17,965 bases of DNA from an uncultured Muribaculaceae bacterium (GTDB lineage: Bacteria > Bacteroidota > Bacteroidia > Bacteroidales > Muribaculaceae): the NCBI GenBank assembly GCA_910576935.1, contig CAJTKG010000046.1:1-17965 (forward strand), given 5' to 3'. The notes beneath the pieces are model-generated. The model was not told the origin of the DNA and searched no databases. It was given only the letters and a program-made list of their open reading frames with translations. The position numbers and the translations under genes were made by a program. This document shows, one piece after another, positions 1-6,318 of the stretch (position 1 is the stretch's first letter; each line of letters starts with the position of its first letter).

Positions 1-15
1 TAACTTTATTGAAGG

Positions 16-88
16 TGGTGCCACCAGGAATCGAACCGGGGACACAAGGATTTTCAGTCCTTTGCTCTACCAACTGAGCTATGGCACC
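16..88 (-). tRNA. tRNA-Phe (anticodon GAA)
   Basis: Read on the minus strand, the 73 nt fold as a complete cloverleaf. The acceptor stem is GGTGCCA/TGGCACC, the D arm GCTC...GAGC, the anticodon stem AAGGA/TCCTT around loop CTGAAAA (anticodon GAA, phenylalanine), the variable loop GTGTC, and the T loop TTCGATT. The discriminator base is A. CCA is not encoded (CCT follows), so it must be added by the CCA-adding enzyme. The T stem CCCGG/CCTGG has a central C-U mismatch; I believe this sequence is usual for Bacteroidales tRNA-Phe, but could not check. A good promoter lies just upstream at 108-139. Confidence 0.97.
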
Positions 89-107
89 ATCGTTGCTTTT
101 TGCGTTG

Positions 108-139
108 CAAAGGTAGGGCGTTTTGTTGAATTGTGCAAG
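108..139 (-). promoter_or_regulatory. Promoter of the tRNA-Phe gene
   Basis: On the minus strand the sequence reads CTTG, a 20 bp spacer, then TACCTTTG. This fits the Bacteroidetes primary-sigma consensus TTTG-N19-21-TAnnTTTG, with the -7 box at 108-115 and the -33 box at 136-139. Transcription would start near position 101, about a dozen bases before the tRNA 5' end at 88. Confidence 0.75.
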
Positions 140-249
140 TGTTTTGCGATTTTTTATTGACCAATCGGCTTTTTTTATTTCACAACATTATGCAACATCC
201 ATTACAATCATTTAATTGTCAATATATTGCTATCAGTTTCACCAGTTTG

Positions 250-585
250 TTATTTTTTATTCTCGACGGCTTGGAGGAGGCCGGTAAGTTTTGTGCGGAT
301 GTCTTTAAGACGCTCTATCGCGCGGTAGCGGCGCGTTACGCCGGTGCGATTACGACGGATCTCGGCTTCAGCGGCCTCGAGCTTGAGGCCTTTGTCTTTG
401 ACAAGATAGAAGATGAGACGCAGTATCTCGATGTCGGCAGGAGTGTAGAATCGCGTGCCTCCTAAGTTGCGACGGGGCTTGACGAGGGTGAATTTACTTT
501 CCCAGAAGCGCAGGGTCGAGGGCGGCAGGCCCAGTATATCGGCTACTTCGCGTATTTTGTAATATTTTTTTTCTATGTGGTCCAT
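250..585 (-). CDS. MerR family transcriptional regulator (small, 111 aa)
   Basis: This is a short DNA-binding regulator. Residues 9-78 form a MerR-type winged helix-turn-helix: YKIREVADILGL is the first helix-turn-helix, STLRFWESKF the recognition part, and NLGGTRFYTPADIEILR the wing. A charged helical tail (80-111) follows, probably for dimerization. There is no long effector-binding domain and no obvious metal-binding cysteines, so the signal it senses is unknown. It starts 21 bp after the stop of the M23 peptidase gene and is probably co-transcribed with it. Such small MerR proteins of about 110 residues are common in Bacteroidetes. The family call is sure; the target genes are unknown. 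Confidence 0.9.
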   Translation of the reverse strand: MDHIEKKYYKIREVADILGLPPSTLRFWESKFTLVKPRRNLGGTRFYTPADIEILRLIFYLVKDKGLKLEAAEAEIRRNRTGVTRRYRAIERLKDIRTKLTGLLQAVENKK

Positions 586-606
586 GGCGGGAATGGGATT
601 GGTAGA

Positions 607-1578
607 TCAGTCCATGACATGTCCGGCATTTTCGGCCTGACGTATCATTTCGGCGTATTCATCGGGGGTAAGGTCGTAGAAGTAGTAGTTAACGGGGTTT
701 TGTGGCACACCCCGCAGGCGTACTTCGTAGTGTAGATGTGAGCCGGTCGATTTGCCGGTGTTTCCGACTTTGCCTATGAGGTCTCCGCGTTTAACTTGTT
801 GACCGGGGCGTACACTTATTTCGGAGAGATGGGCATAACGGGTTGTATACGAGTATCCATGATCGATTTCTACAAGGTTGCCGTAGCCGCTGTTCCAGGC
901 AGCTGACGTCACGCGGCCGTCGCCGGTGGCGTAGACGGGTGTGCCGACGGGGGATGAGAAGTCCATGCCTTCGTGAAATTTAGTTGTGCCATAGATAGGG
1001 TCGCGGCGATAGCCGTATCCGGAGGCCATAGCGCGGAGATATTTCTCCGATATGGGCTGTATTGCCGGAATATGGTTGGTGCGGTCTTTAAGTTGATGGG
1101 CCTGATCGGCGAGGAAGTCGAATGATTTTATCTGTGAGTAAATCATATGATCAAGACGGTCGAGACGGTCGACGGTGGCTTTGGTGAGGTCAGCGTCACC
1201 CATGCTGTCGATAGTCTCGTAGTTGCGACGTCGCTCGAGGCCTGCATAGCGGCGTGCGTCAGTGATCGGGTCGGCCTGCATCATGACCCGGTAGAAGTTG
1301 TTATCGCGTGCGGCAATCTCTTCCATGACGGCGATGGCTTCATCGGCCCGACGGTCGAGGACATCAATTTGGGCCGATACGCGGTCGAGCTCGCGGTGGA
1401 GGCGTTTCTCTCGCGGGAGTTCGAAGAGGTTGTAGGCAAGGATAAGCGCGACGACGCCGACGACAATGCCGACGACCGATTGCCGGAAGTATGCCCGATA
1501 ACGCGCGCCTGTCGTCGGATAGACGCGGTCATAGTTCTCCGTAGCGGGGTTATAGCGATAGAATGCTTTCTGACTCAT
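607..1578 (-). CDS. M23 family metallopeptidase, membrane-anchored
   Basis: Probable cell-wall endopeptidase (peptidoglycan hydrolase) of the LytM/M23 family. Residues 1-33 are polar and cytoplasmic, 34-50 form one membrane helix (VVGIVVGVVALILAYNL), and about 55-170 is a charged, probably coiled-coil stalk. The C-terminal M23 domain (about 183-300) keeps the zinc ligands and catalytic residues: H202 and D206 (FHEGMDF), H250 (RYAHLS), and H281 and H283 (GSHLHYEVR). The enzyme is therefore likely active, in the periplasm, with its N-terminus anchored in the inner membrane. It diverges from alaS and is followed by the MerR regulator. It may be a housekeeping cell-elongation or division hydrolase; the exact bond cut is not visible from sequence. 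Confidence 0.93.
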   Translation of the reverse strand: MSQKAFYRYNPATENYDRVYPTTGARYRAYFRQSVVGIVVGVVALILAYNLFELPREKRLHRELDRVSAQIDVLDRRADEAIAVMEEIAARDNNFYRVMMQADPITDARRYAGLERRRNYETIDSMGDADLTKATVDRLDRLDHMIYSQIKSFDFLADQAHQLKDRTNHIPAIQPISEKYLRAMASGYGYRRDPIYGTTKFHEGMDFSSPVGTPVYATGDGRVTSAAWNSGYGNLVEIDHGYSYTTRYAHLSEISVRPGQQVKRGDLIGKVGNTGKSTGSHLHYEVRLRGVPQNPVNYYFYDLTPDEYAEMIRQAENAGHVMD

Positions 1579-1621
1579 CCGGTTTATATATGGCTTGGAT
1601 AGGCATATAAGTGGAATTTGT

Positions 1622-1653
1622 TTTGCAAAAATAATAACTTTAGACTAATTTTG
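1622..1653 (+). promoter_or_regulatory. Promoter of alaS
   Basis: TTTG (1622-1625), a 20 bp spacer and TAATTTTG (1646-1653) match the Bacteroidetes consensus exactly. Transcription would start near 1660, giving a leader of about 45 nt before the ATG at 1704. The -33 box lies within the 10 bp palindrome TTTTGCAAAA (1621-1630), part of which also forms the -7 box of the divergent M23 promoter. Confidence 0.75.
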
Positions 1654-1657
1654 CAGA
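1626..1657 (-). promoter_or_regulatory. Promoter of the M23 peptidase/MerR operon
   Basis: On the minus strand TATTTTTG (1626-1633) fits the -7 consensus TAnnTTTG. TCTG (1654-1657), one base off TTTG, lies 20 bp upstream. Transcription would start near 1619, leaving a leader of about 40 nt before the ATG at 1578. The site overlaps the alaS promoter on the other strand. Confidence 0.6.
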
Positions 1658-1703
1658 TTATTTTAGAATTATTAAAAGTAAGACTATAACTACATCTTCC
1701 GAA

Positions 1704-4331
1704 ATGCTTACAGCTAAAGAGATCAGAGAGTCATTCAAAGACTTTTTCAACAGCAAGAACCATCATATCGTACCATCGGCGCCGATGGTTATCAAGGACG
1801 ACCCGACGCTGATGTTTACCAACGCGGGCATGAATCAGTTCAAGGATATAATTCTGGGCAACAAAGAGCCTAAGTTCAGACGTGTAGCCGACTCGCAGAA
1901 GTGCCTGCGTGTCAGCGGCAAACACAACGACCTCGAGGAGGTGGGCATGGACACATACCACCATACTATGTTCGAGATGCTCGGCAACTGGTCGTTTGGC
2001 GACTACTTCAAACGTGAAGCTATCGACTGGGCTTGGGAATATCTTGTCGACGTGTTGAAACTCAACCCCGACCGTCTTTATGCCACTGTCTTCGAGGGGG
2101 CTCCCGACGAGGGTCTGACCCGCGACGACGAGGCTGCCTCGATCTGGGAGAATCATCTTCCCGCGAGCCACATCATCAACGGCAACAAGCACGACAATTT
2201 CTGGGAGATGGGCGACACCGGTCCCTGCGGTCCGTGTTCGGAGATACACATCGACCTGCGCAGCGACGAAGAGCGTGCCGCTGTTGACGGCGCATCACTT
2301 GTCAACAAAGACAATCCCCAGGTGATCGAGATATGGAATCTCGTGTTCATGCAATATAACCGCAAGGCCGACGGCTCTCTCGAGCCTCTGCCTGCAAAAG
2401 TCATCGATACCGGCATGGGCTTCGAACGTCTATGCATGGCCCTGCAGGGAAAGAAATCAAACTACGACACCGACGTCTTTACTCCGCTGATCGATAAGAT
2501 TGCATCACTCTCGGGCAAAAAATACGGTGAAGACACCAAGGTCGACATCGCCATGCGCGTAGTCGCCGACCACGTGCGCACGATCTCATTCTCGATCGCC
2601 GACTCACAGTTGCCCGGCAACGCCAAGGCCGGGTATGTCATACGCCGCATCCTGCGCCGCGCCGTCCGTTACGGTTATACTTTCCTCGGTCAGAAAAACG
2701 CTTTCATCTACCGTCTGGTCGACACACTCATCGACAGCATGGGCGACGCCTATCCCGAGATCAAGAGCCAGCGCGATCTTATAATGAAAGTCATCAAAGA
2801 GGAAGAAGACGCCTTTCTGCGCACTCTCGAGAACGGCATCAAAATGCTCGACGACGCCATGAGTGCCGCCCGTGCCGCCGGCAAGGACATGATCTCGGGC
2901 AAACAGGCCTTCACACTCTACGACACATACGGCTTCCCGCTCGACCTCACGCTGCTCATTCTCAAAGAAAACGGCATGACGCTCGACCGCGCCGAGTTTG
3001 ACAGCGAGATGGAGGCACAGAAGCAGCGCGCCCGCAACGCCGCCGCCGTCGAGGCCTCAGACTGGGTCACCGTCAATGAAGGCAACCAGGAATTTGTCGG
3101 ATACGATCTCAACGAAGCGACGACCAACATACTGCGCTACCGCCATGTAAAGCAGAAAAACAACGAATTTTACCAGATAATGCTTGCCGAGACGCCCTTC
3201 TACGCTGAAATGGGCGGTCAGGTCGGCGACCGTGGCACTCTGACCGACACCGCCACAGGAGAGGTCATAGAGGTCTACGACACCAAGCGTGAAAACGGCT
3301 CGGCCGTCCATCTTACAAAGAGATTGCCCGCAAATCCGGCGGCCGTGTTTACAGCTGCCATAGACGTCGAAGCCCGCGAAGCCACGTCACGCAACCACAC
3401 GGCGACCCACCTGATCCACGAAGCCCTGCGTGAAGTGCTCGGCACACATGTCGAACAGCGCGGATCGTTTGTATCACCCGAGGTGCTCCGCTTCGACTTC
3501 TCTCACTTCCAGAAACTCACACCCGAGGAAATCAGCCGTGTAGAGCGTCTCGTAAACCGCCGCATCCGCCAGGCTGTCAGCCGTGAGGAACACCGCAGCC
3601 TACCTATTGACAAAGCGCGCGAGATGGGTGCCATGGCACTTTTCGGCGAGAAATACGGCGAAGAGGTACGAGTCATACGCTACGGTGACTCTGTCGAGCT
3701 CTGCGGCGGCACCCATGTTGCAAACACGGGCAATATCGGCATGGTCAAGATCATCAGCGAGAGCAGCATCGCCGCCGGCATACGCCGCATCGAGGCCATA
3801 ACCGGCGAAAACGTCGAGAATGCCATCGACGAAATGAAATCCGTGCTCAAAGCCGTCAGTTCAATGCTCAACAACGCGCCCGACGTCATCTCGGCCCTCA
3901 GGAAGTCAGTCGACGAGAACGCCGACCTGCGACATCAGGTCGAAGAATACTTCAACGAACGCGTCAATGCCATAGCCGACCAGCTCATCGCCGGCGCCAA
4001 GACCGTCGGCGGAATGCGTTTAGCGGCCATGAAGGGTGTCCGCATCCCCGATATCGTCAAGAACGTCGCTTTCGCAATCCGCAGCCGCGTCAGTGAACCG
4101 TTTGCCTTCGTCGGCGCTACATCCGACGCCTCCGGCAAACCTCTTCTGACCGTCATGCTCACCGACAGCCTCGTAAAAGAAGGCAAAAACGCCTCTGTCA
4201 TCGTGCGCGAGGCAGCCAAAGCCATCAAAGGCGGCGGCGGCGGACAACCGGGCTTCGCACAGGCCGGCGGCAAAGATGCCGAAGGTCTCGAGAAAGCCTT
4301 CGACACAATGATCAATACTCTCAACAGTTAA
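1704..4331 (+). CDS. alaS: Alanyl-tRNA synthetase
   Basis: Class II aminoacyl-tRNA synthetase that charges tRNA-Ala in the cytoplasm and clears Ser/Gly mischarging through its editing domain. At 875 residues it is full length (the E. coli enzyme has 876). The N-terminal catalytic domain shows MFTNAGMNQFKD, RVADSQKCLRVSGKHNDLE, HHTMFEMLGNWSFGDYFK and GPCGPCSEIHID. The editing-domain zinc site is intact: H565 and H569 (HTATH), C667 and H671 (CGGTH), each one residue from the E. coli positions as I recall them. The C-terminal C-Ala domain keeps the glycine-rich KGGGGGQPGFAQAGGKD segment. The ATG at 1704 gives the expected start MLTAKEIRESF, and no Shine-Dalgarno site precedes it, as is usual in this phylum. 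The lipoprotein gene 43 bp downstream may be read from the same transcript. Confidence 0.99.
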   Translation: MLTAKEIRESFKDFFNSKNHHIVPSAPMVIKDDPTLMFTNAGMNQFKDIILGNKEPKFRRVADSQKCLRVSGKHNDLEEVGMDTYHHTMFEMLGNWSFGDYFKREAIDWAWEYLVDVLKLNPDRLYATVFEGAPDEGLTRDDEAASIWENHLPASHIINGNKHDNFWEMGDTGPCGPCSEIHIDLRSDEERAAVDGASLVNKDNPQVIEIWNLVFMQYNRKADGSLEPLPAKVIDTGMGFERLCMALQGKKSNYDTDVFTPLIDKIASLSGKKYGEDTKVDIAMRVVADHVRTISFSIADSQLPGNAKAGYVIRRILRRAVRYGYTFLGQKNAFIYRLVDTLIDSMGDAYPEIKSQRDLIMKVIKEEEDAFLRTLENGIKMLDDAMSAARAAGKDMISGKQAFTLYDTYGFPLDLTLLILKENGMTLDRAEFDSEMEAQKQRARNAAAVEASDWVTVNEGNQEFVGYDLNEATTNILRYRHVKQKNNEFYQIMLAETPFYAEMGGQVGDRGTLTDTATGEVIEVYDTKRENGSAVHLTKRLPANPAAVFTAAIDVEAREATSRNHTATHLIHEALREVLGTHVEQRGSFVSPEVLRFDFSHFQKLTPEEISRVERLVNRRIRQAVSREEHRSLPIDKAREMGAMALFGEKYGEEVRVIRYGDSVELCGGTHVANTGNIGMVKIISESSIAAGIRRIEAITGENVENAIDEMKSVLKAVSSMLNNAPDVISALRKSVDENADLRHQVEEYFNERVNAIADQLIAGAKTVGGMRLAAMKGVRIPDIVKNVAFAIRSRVSEPFAFVGATSDASGKPLLTVMLTDSLVKEGKNASVIVREAAKAIKGGGGGQPGFAQAGGKDAEGLEKAFDTMINTLNS

Positions 4332-4374
4332 ACAACAAATACCTGAAACCAAAACTTTAAAGTATCACAGTCAA

Positions 4375-5316
4375 ATGAAAATCAAACACATTCTCGCCTT
4401 TATGGTCATGGCCGTGGCTCTGTTGTCGTGCAGCAACGGCAAAGAGGAGCAAACACCGGCCCGATTCAATCTCGCCACATACAACCTGCGTCTCTACAAC
4501 AGCGGCGACTCTATGGTCGGCGACGGTTGGGAAGCCCGTTTCCCCGCTCTTGCATCTCTCGTCAGATATCACGAGTTTGACATCTTCGGCACTCAGGAAG
4601 GCCACCGCAACCAGCTCGACGACCTCAAAAAAGCCCTGCCCGGCTTCGAATATATCGGCGTAGGCCGCGAAGACGGCAAAGAAGGCGGCGAGCATTCGGC
4701 CATATTTTACAACACCGGCAAATTCGATCTCGTCGAGCACGGCGACTTCTGGCTTAGCGAGACTCCCGACGTGCCCGGCAAAAAAGGCTGGGACGCAGCT
4801 TGTCCCCGCATCTGCACATGGGGTAAATTCCGCCACAAAGACTCTGGTCGCGAATTCCTGTACTTCAATCTCCACATGGATCACATCGGCGTTCAGGCTC
4901 GTCTCGAGAGCGCAAAGCTAATCCGTCAGAAAATGCAGGAGATCGACAGCACCCTGCCGGTCTTCCTTACCGGCGACTTCAACTTCGATCAGAACGAAGA
5001 AGGCTATAAGACCATCACCGGTGACGGGACATTCCGTGACTCTTATGTCATCAGCGACATAACATACGCTCTCAACGGCACATTCAACGACTTCTCGGCC
5101 GAGAACTACTCTGACAGCCGCCTCGACCACATCTTCGTCACTCCGGGCATAGACATCGAGAAATACGGTATACTGACCGACACCTACCGCAGCGACGAGG
5201 GCAAAGACTCGACTTTCACCAGCGGCAACGCCCCTAAAGAGCTCGTGCTCCACAAATATCGCGCACGCACGCCGTCTGACCACTTCCCCGTCGTCGTCCG
5301 CGCCGTCGTCGAATAA
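4375..5316 (+). CDS. Endonuclease/exonuclease/phosphatase family lipoprotein
   Basis: Predicted secreted lipoprotein with an EEP fold (DNase I/sphingomyelinase/phosphatase-like metal hydrolase). Residues 1-18 are a lipoprotein signal ending in the lipobox LLSC, with C19 as the lipid anchor. The Lys/Glu stretch SNGKEEQ after C19 might act as a surface-export signal, but this is weak. The active-site pattern is complete: N37 (ATYNLR), E75 (GTQEG), H167 and D169-H170 (NLHMDH), D201 and N203 (TGDFNFD), D251-H252 (LDHIF) and D302-H303 (SDHFPV). It needs a divalent metal by family. The substrate may be a nucleic acid, sugar phosphate or phosphoinositide-like compound and cannot be fixed from the sequence. 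It lies 43 bp after alaS with no clear promoter or terminator between, so read-through from alaS is likely. Confidence 0.9.
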   Translation: MKIKHILAFMVMAVALLSCSNGKEEQTPARFNLATYNLRLYNSGDSMVGDGWEARFPALASLVRYHEFDIFGTQEGHRNQLDDLKKALPGFEYIGVGREDGKEGGEHSAIFYNTGKFDLVEHGDFWLSETPDVPGKKGWDAACPRICTWGKFRHKDSGREFLYFNLHMDHIGVQARLESAKLIRQKMQEIDSTLPVFLTGDFNFDQNEEGYKTITGDGTFRDSYVISDITYALNGTFNDFSAENYSDSRLDHIFVTPGIDIEKYGILTDTYRSDEGKDSTFTSGNAPKELVLHKYRARTPSDHFPVVVRAVVE

Positions 5317-5348
5317 AACTCGTCTTTCAGCGGCAGTTTTAACATTCG

Positions 5349-5380
5349 TTTGACAACAAGCCGCCTGCCGGGAGTGTTTG
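5349..5380 (+). promoter_or_regulatory. Weak candidate promoter for the 49-aa small gene
   Basis: TTTG (5349-5352) is followed after 20 bp by AGTGTTTG (5373-5380). The spacing and both TTTG boxes fit the Bacteroidetes consensus, but the TA of the -7 box is absent. If used, the leader before the small gene would be about 60 nt. This is tentative. Confidence 0.25.
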
Positions 5381-5445
5381 ACTATCATAACGCGAGGTTT
5401 ACAACCCCGTCAATAATATTGTCAACGATTTAAACACTCCAAATT

Positions 5446-5595
5446 ATGAAAGACCATTGTCTCGGCCATAAAGGTCACTGCAAACGTTTTCTTATCCATC
5501 TTGCCCTCGAGGTTGTAACACTTGCGGCCGCAGTCGCCACAATCCACGAAGTCGAGAAAGTCCGTCGGGCCGTCAAGCGCATCGAACGCCGATAA
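5446..5595 (+). CDS. Small membrane-type protein, 49 aa, unknown function
   Basis: A 49-codon frame starting MKDHCLGHKG and ending RRAVKRIERR. It has three clear zones. Residues 4-12 carry a Cys/His cluster (H4, C5, H8, H11, C12) that could bind a metal. Residues 15-33 form a hydrophobic helix (FLIHLALEVVTLAAAVATI), either a membrane span or an amphipathic helix. Residues 34-49 are a basic helical tail. It stands alone in the 381 bp between the EEP lipoprotein and rfbC and is followed 23 bp later by a strong hairpin with a T-run, the usual sign of a real transcription unit end. I do not recognise a named family. The opposite-strand frame over the same stretch looks less protein-like. Short length is the main reason for doubt. 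Confidence 0.62.
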   Translation: MKDHCLGHKGHCKRFLIHLALEVVTLAAAVATIHEVEKVRRAVKRIERR

Positions 5596-5618
5596 GGCCA
5601 CAGAACAAAAACGCTCAA

Positions 5619-5665
5619 AATCCCCGCCATCCGGCACTGACCGGAGGGCGGGGATTAATCTTTTT
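5619..5665 (+). terminator. Intrinsic terminator after the 49-aa gene, possibly also serving rfbC
   Basis: AATCCCCGCC (5619-5628) pairs perfectly with GGCGGGGATT (5647-5656). An inner stem TCCGG/CCGGA (5630-5634 with 5641-5645) sits around the loop CACTGA. AATCTTTTT (5657-5665) follows on the plus strand. On the minus strand the hairpin lies about 40 nt past the rfbC stop and is also followed by T-rich sequence, so it may stop transcription in both directions. Confidence 0.72.
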
Positions 5666-5697
5666 AAACCGTGATCACGCGTGTTCTCACATATCGG

Positions 5698-6243
5698 TCA
5701 AAACGGCTCGATCGCCGATAAGGGCAACCCGCACATATCTTTAGGCGAAAGTATCATCTCATCGCGATCCAAAGGCCATTCGATAGCCAGCGCCGGATCG
5801 TCGAAAGCGAGCGTGACCTCCGACGCCGGATCATAGACATTATCGACCTTATACTGAAACTGAGCCAAATCGCTTATTACGGCAAAACCGTGGGCGAAAC
5901 CGCGGGGAACAAACATCTGGCGCCCGTTTGCCGCCGACAGTGTCACCGCAAGATGACGCCCGAACGTCGGCGAATCACCACGCAGATCGACCACAACATC
6001 GACGACCTCGCCCTGCGACACTCTGACAAGCTTGGCCTGAGACGAGGCACCGCGCTGAAAGTGAAGGCCTCTGACCACTCCGCGCCTCGACAGCGACTCG
6101 TTGTCCTGAACAAAATCAACCTTGCCGACCTCGCGTTCAAACTCCTCGCGCTTGAATGTCTCGCAAAAATATCCTCTGTCGTCACCAAAGCGGCGCGGCT
6201 CGATGATGACAACGCCATCTATTTCCGTTCTTATAAAATTCAT
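5698..6243 (-). CDS. rfbC: dTDP-4-dehydrorhamnose 3,5-epimerase (RmlC)
   Basis: Cytoplasmic cupin enzyme of dTDP-L-rhamnose synthesis. It epimerizes dTDP-4-dehydro-6-deoxy-D-glucose at C3 and C5 and feeds surface polysaccharide assembly. Counting from the chosen start, the 181-residue protein shows the substrate motif DDRGYFCETF (21-30), the catalytic H61 in RGLHFQ, K71, the DLRGDSPTFG turn (87-95), FVPRGFAHGF (111-120) and Y131 in QYKVD. A frame extending to 6273 is open, but the start MNFIRTEIDG at 6243 is preferred. It gives the family's normal length, and the predicted -7 box (6261-6268) lies inside the longer version. The other rhamnose genes (rfbA, rfbB, rfbD) are not beside it here. 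It diverges from a GlmU-like gene that also makes activated sugars. Confidence 0.95.
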   Translation of the reverse strand: MNFIRTEIDGVVIIEPRRFGDDRGYFCETFKREEFEREVGKVDFVQDNESLSRRGVVRGLHFQRGASSQAKLVRVSQGEVVDVVVDLRGDSPTFGRHLAVTLSAANGRQMFVPRGFAHGFAVISDLAQFQYKVDNVYDPASEVTLAFDDPALAIEWPLDRDEMILSPKDMCGLPLSAIEPF

Positions 6244-6260
6244 ATCTAAAAGATTTGAAG

Positions 6261-6292
6261 CAAAATTACACAATTTTGACTAATTTTACAGC
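6261..6292 (-). promoter_or_regulatory. Promoter of rfbC
   Basis: On the minus strand TAATTTTG (6261-6268) is a perfect -7 box. The matching -33 position 20 bp upstream (6289-6292) reads GCTG, a poor match. Transcription would start near 6254, about ten bases before the ATG at 6243. The layout copies that of the M23/alaS intergenic region. Confidence 0.5.
6281..6288 (+). promoter_or_regulatory. Candidate -7 box of the GlmU-like gene
   Basis: TAATTTTA differs from TAnnTTTG only in the last base. It lies exactly 20 bp from the rfbC -7 box on the other strand, the same offset as the alaS and M23 boxes. No good TTTG sits at the expected -33 position; the nearest, 6254-6257, would need a 23 bp spacer. 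Confidence 0.35.
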
Positions 6293-6318
6293 GAGTAAAA
6301 AAATATATGGCACCGACT

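Noticed and set aside
16..88. tRNA-Phe as an integration site for a mobile element
   Set aside because: No integrase gene and no repeated copy of the tRNA 3' end was seen in the window.
133..465. 110-aa plus-strand frame
   Set aside because: It lies antisense to the MerR gene for half its length and begins in AT-rich intergenic sequence.
1731..2249. 172-aa minus-strand frame inside alaS
   Set aside because: Shadow of the alaS coding frame; the alaS protein is fully conserved through this stretch.
5422..5637. 71-aa minus-strand frame opposite the 49-aa gene
   Set aside because: It runs across the palindromic terminator, has no signal or domain pattern, and the plus-strand frame with its own terminator explains the region better.
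6244..6273. Ten-residue N-terminal extension of rfbC (MCNFASNLLD)
   Set aside because: The extension covers the predicted -7 promoter box and is not part of the RmlC family.
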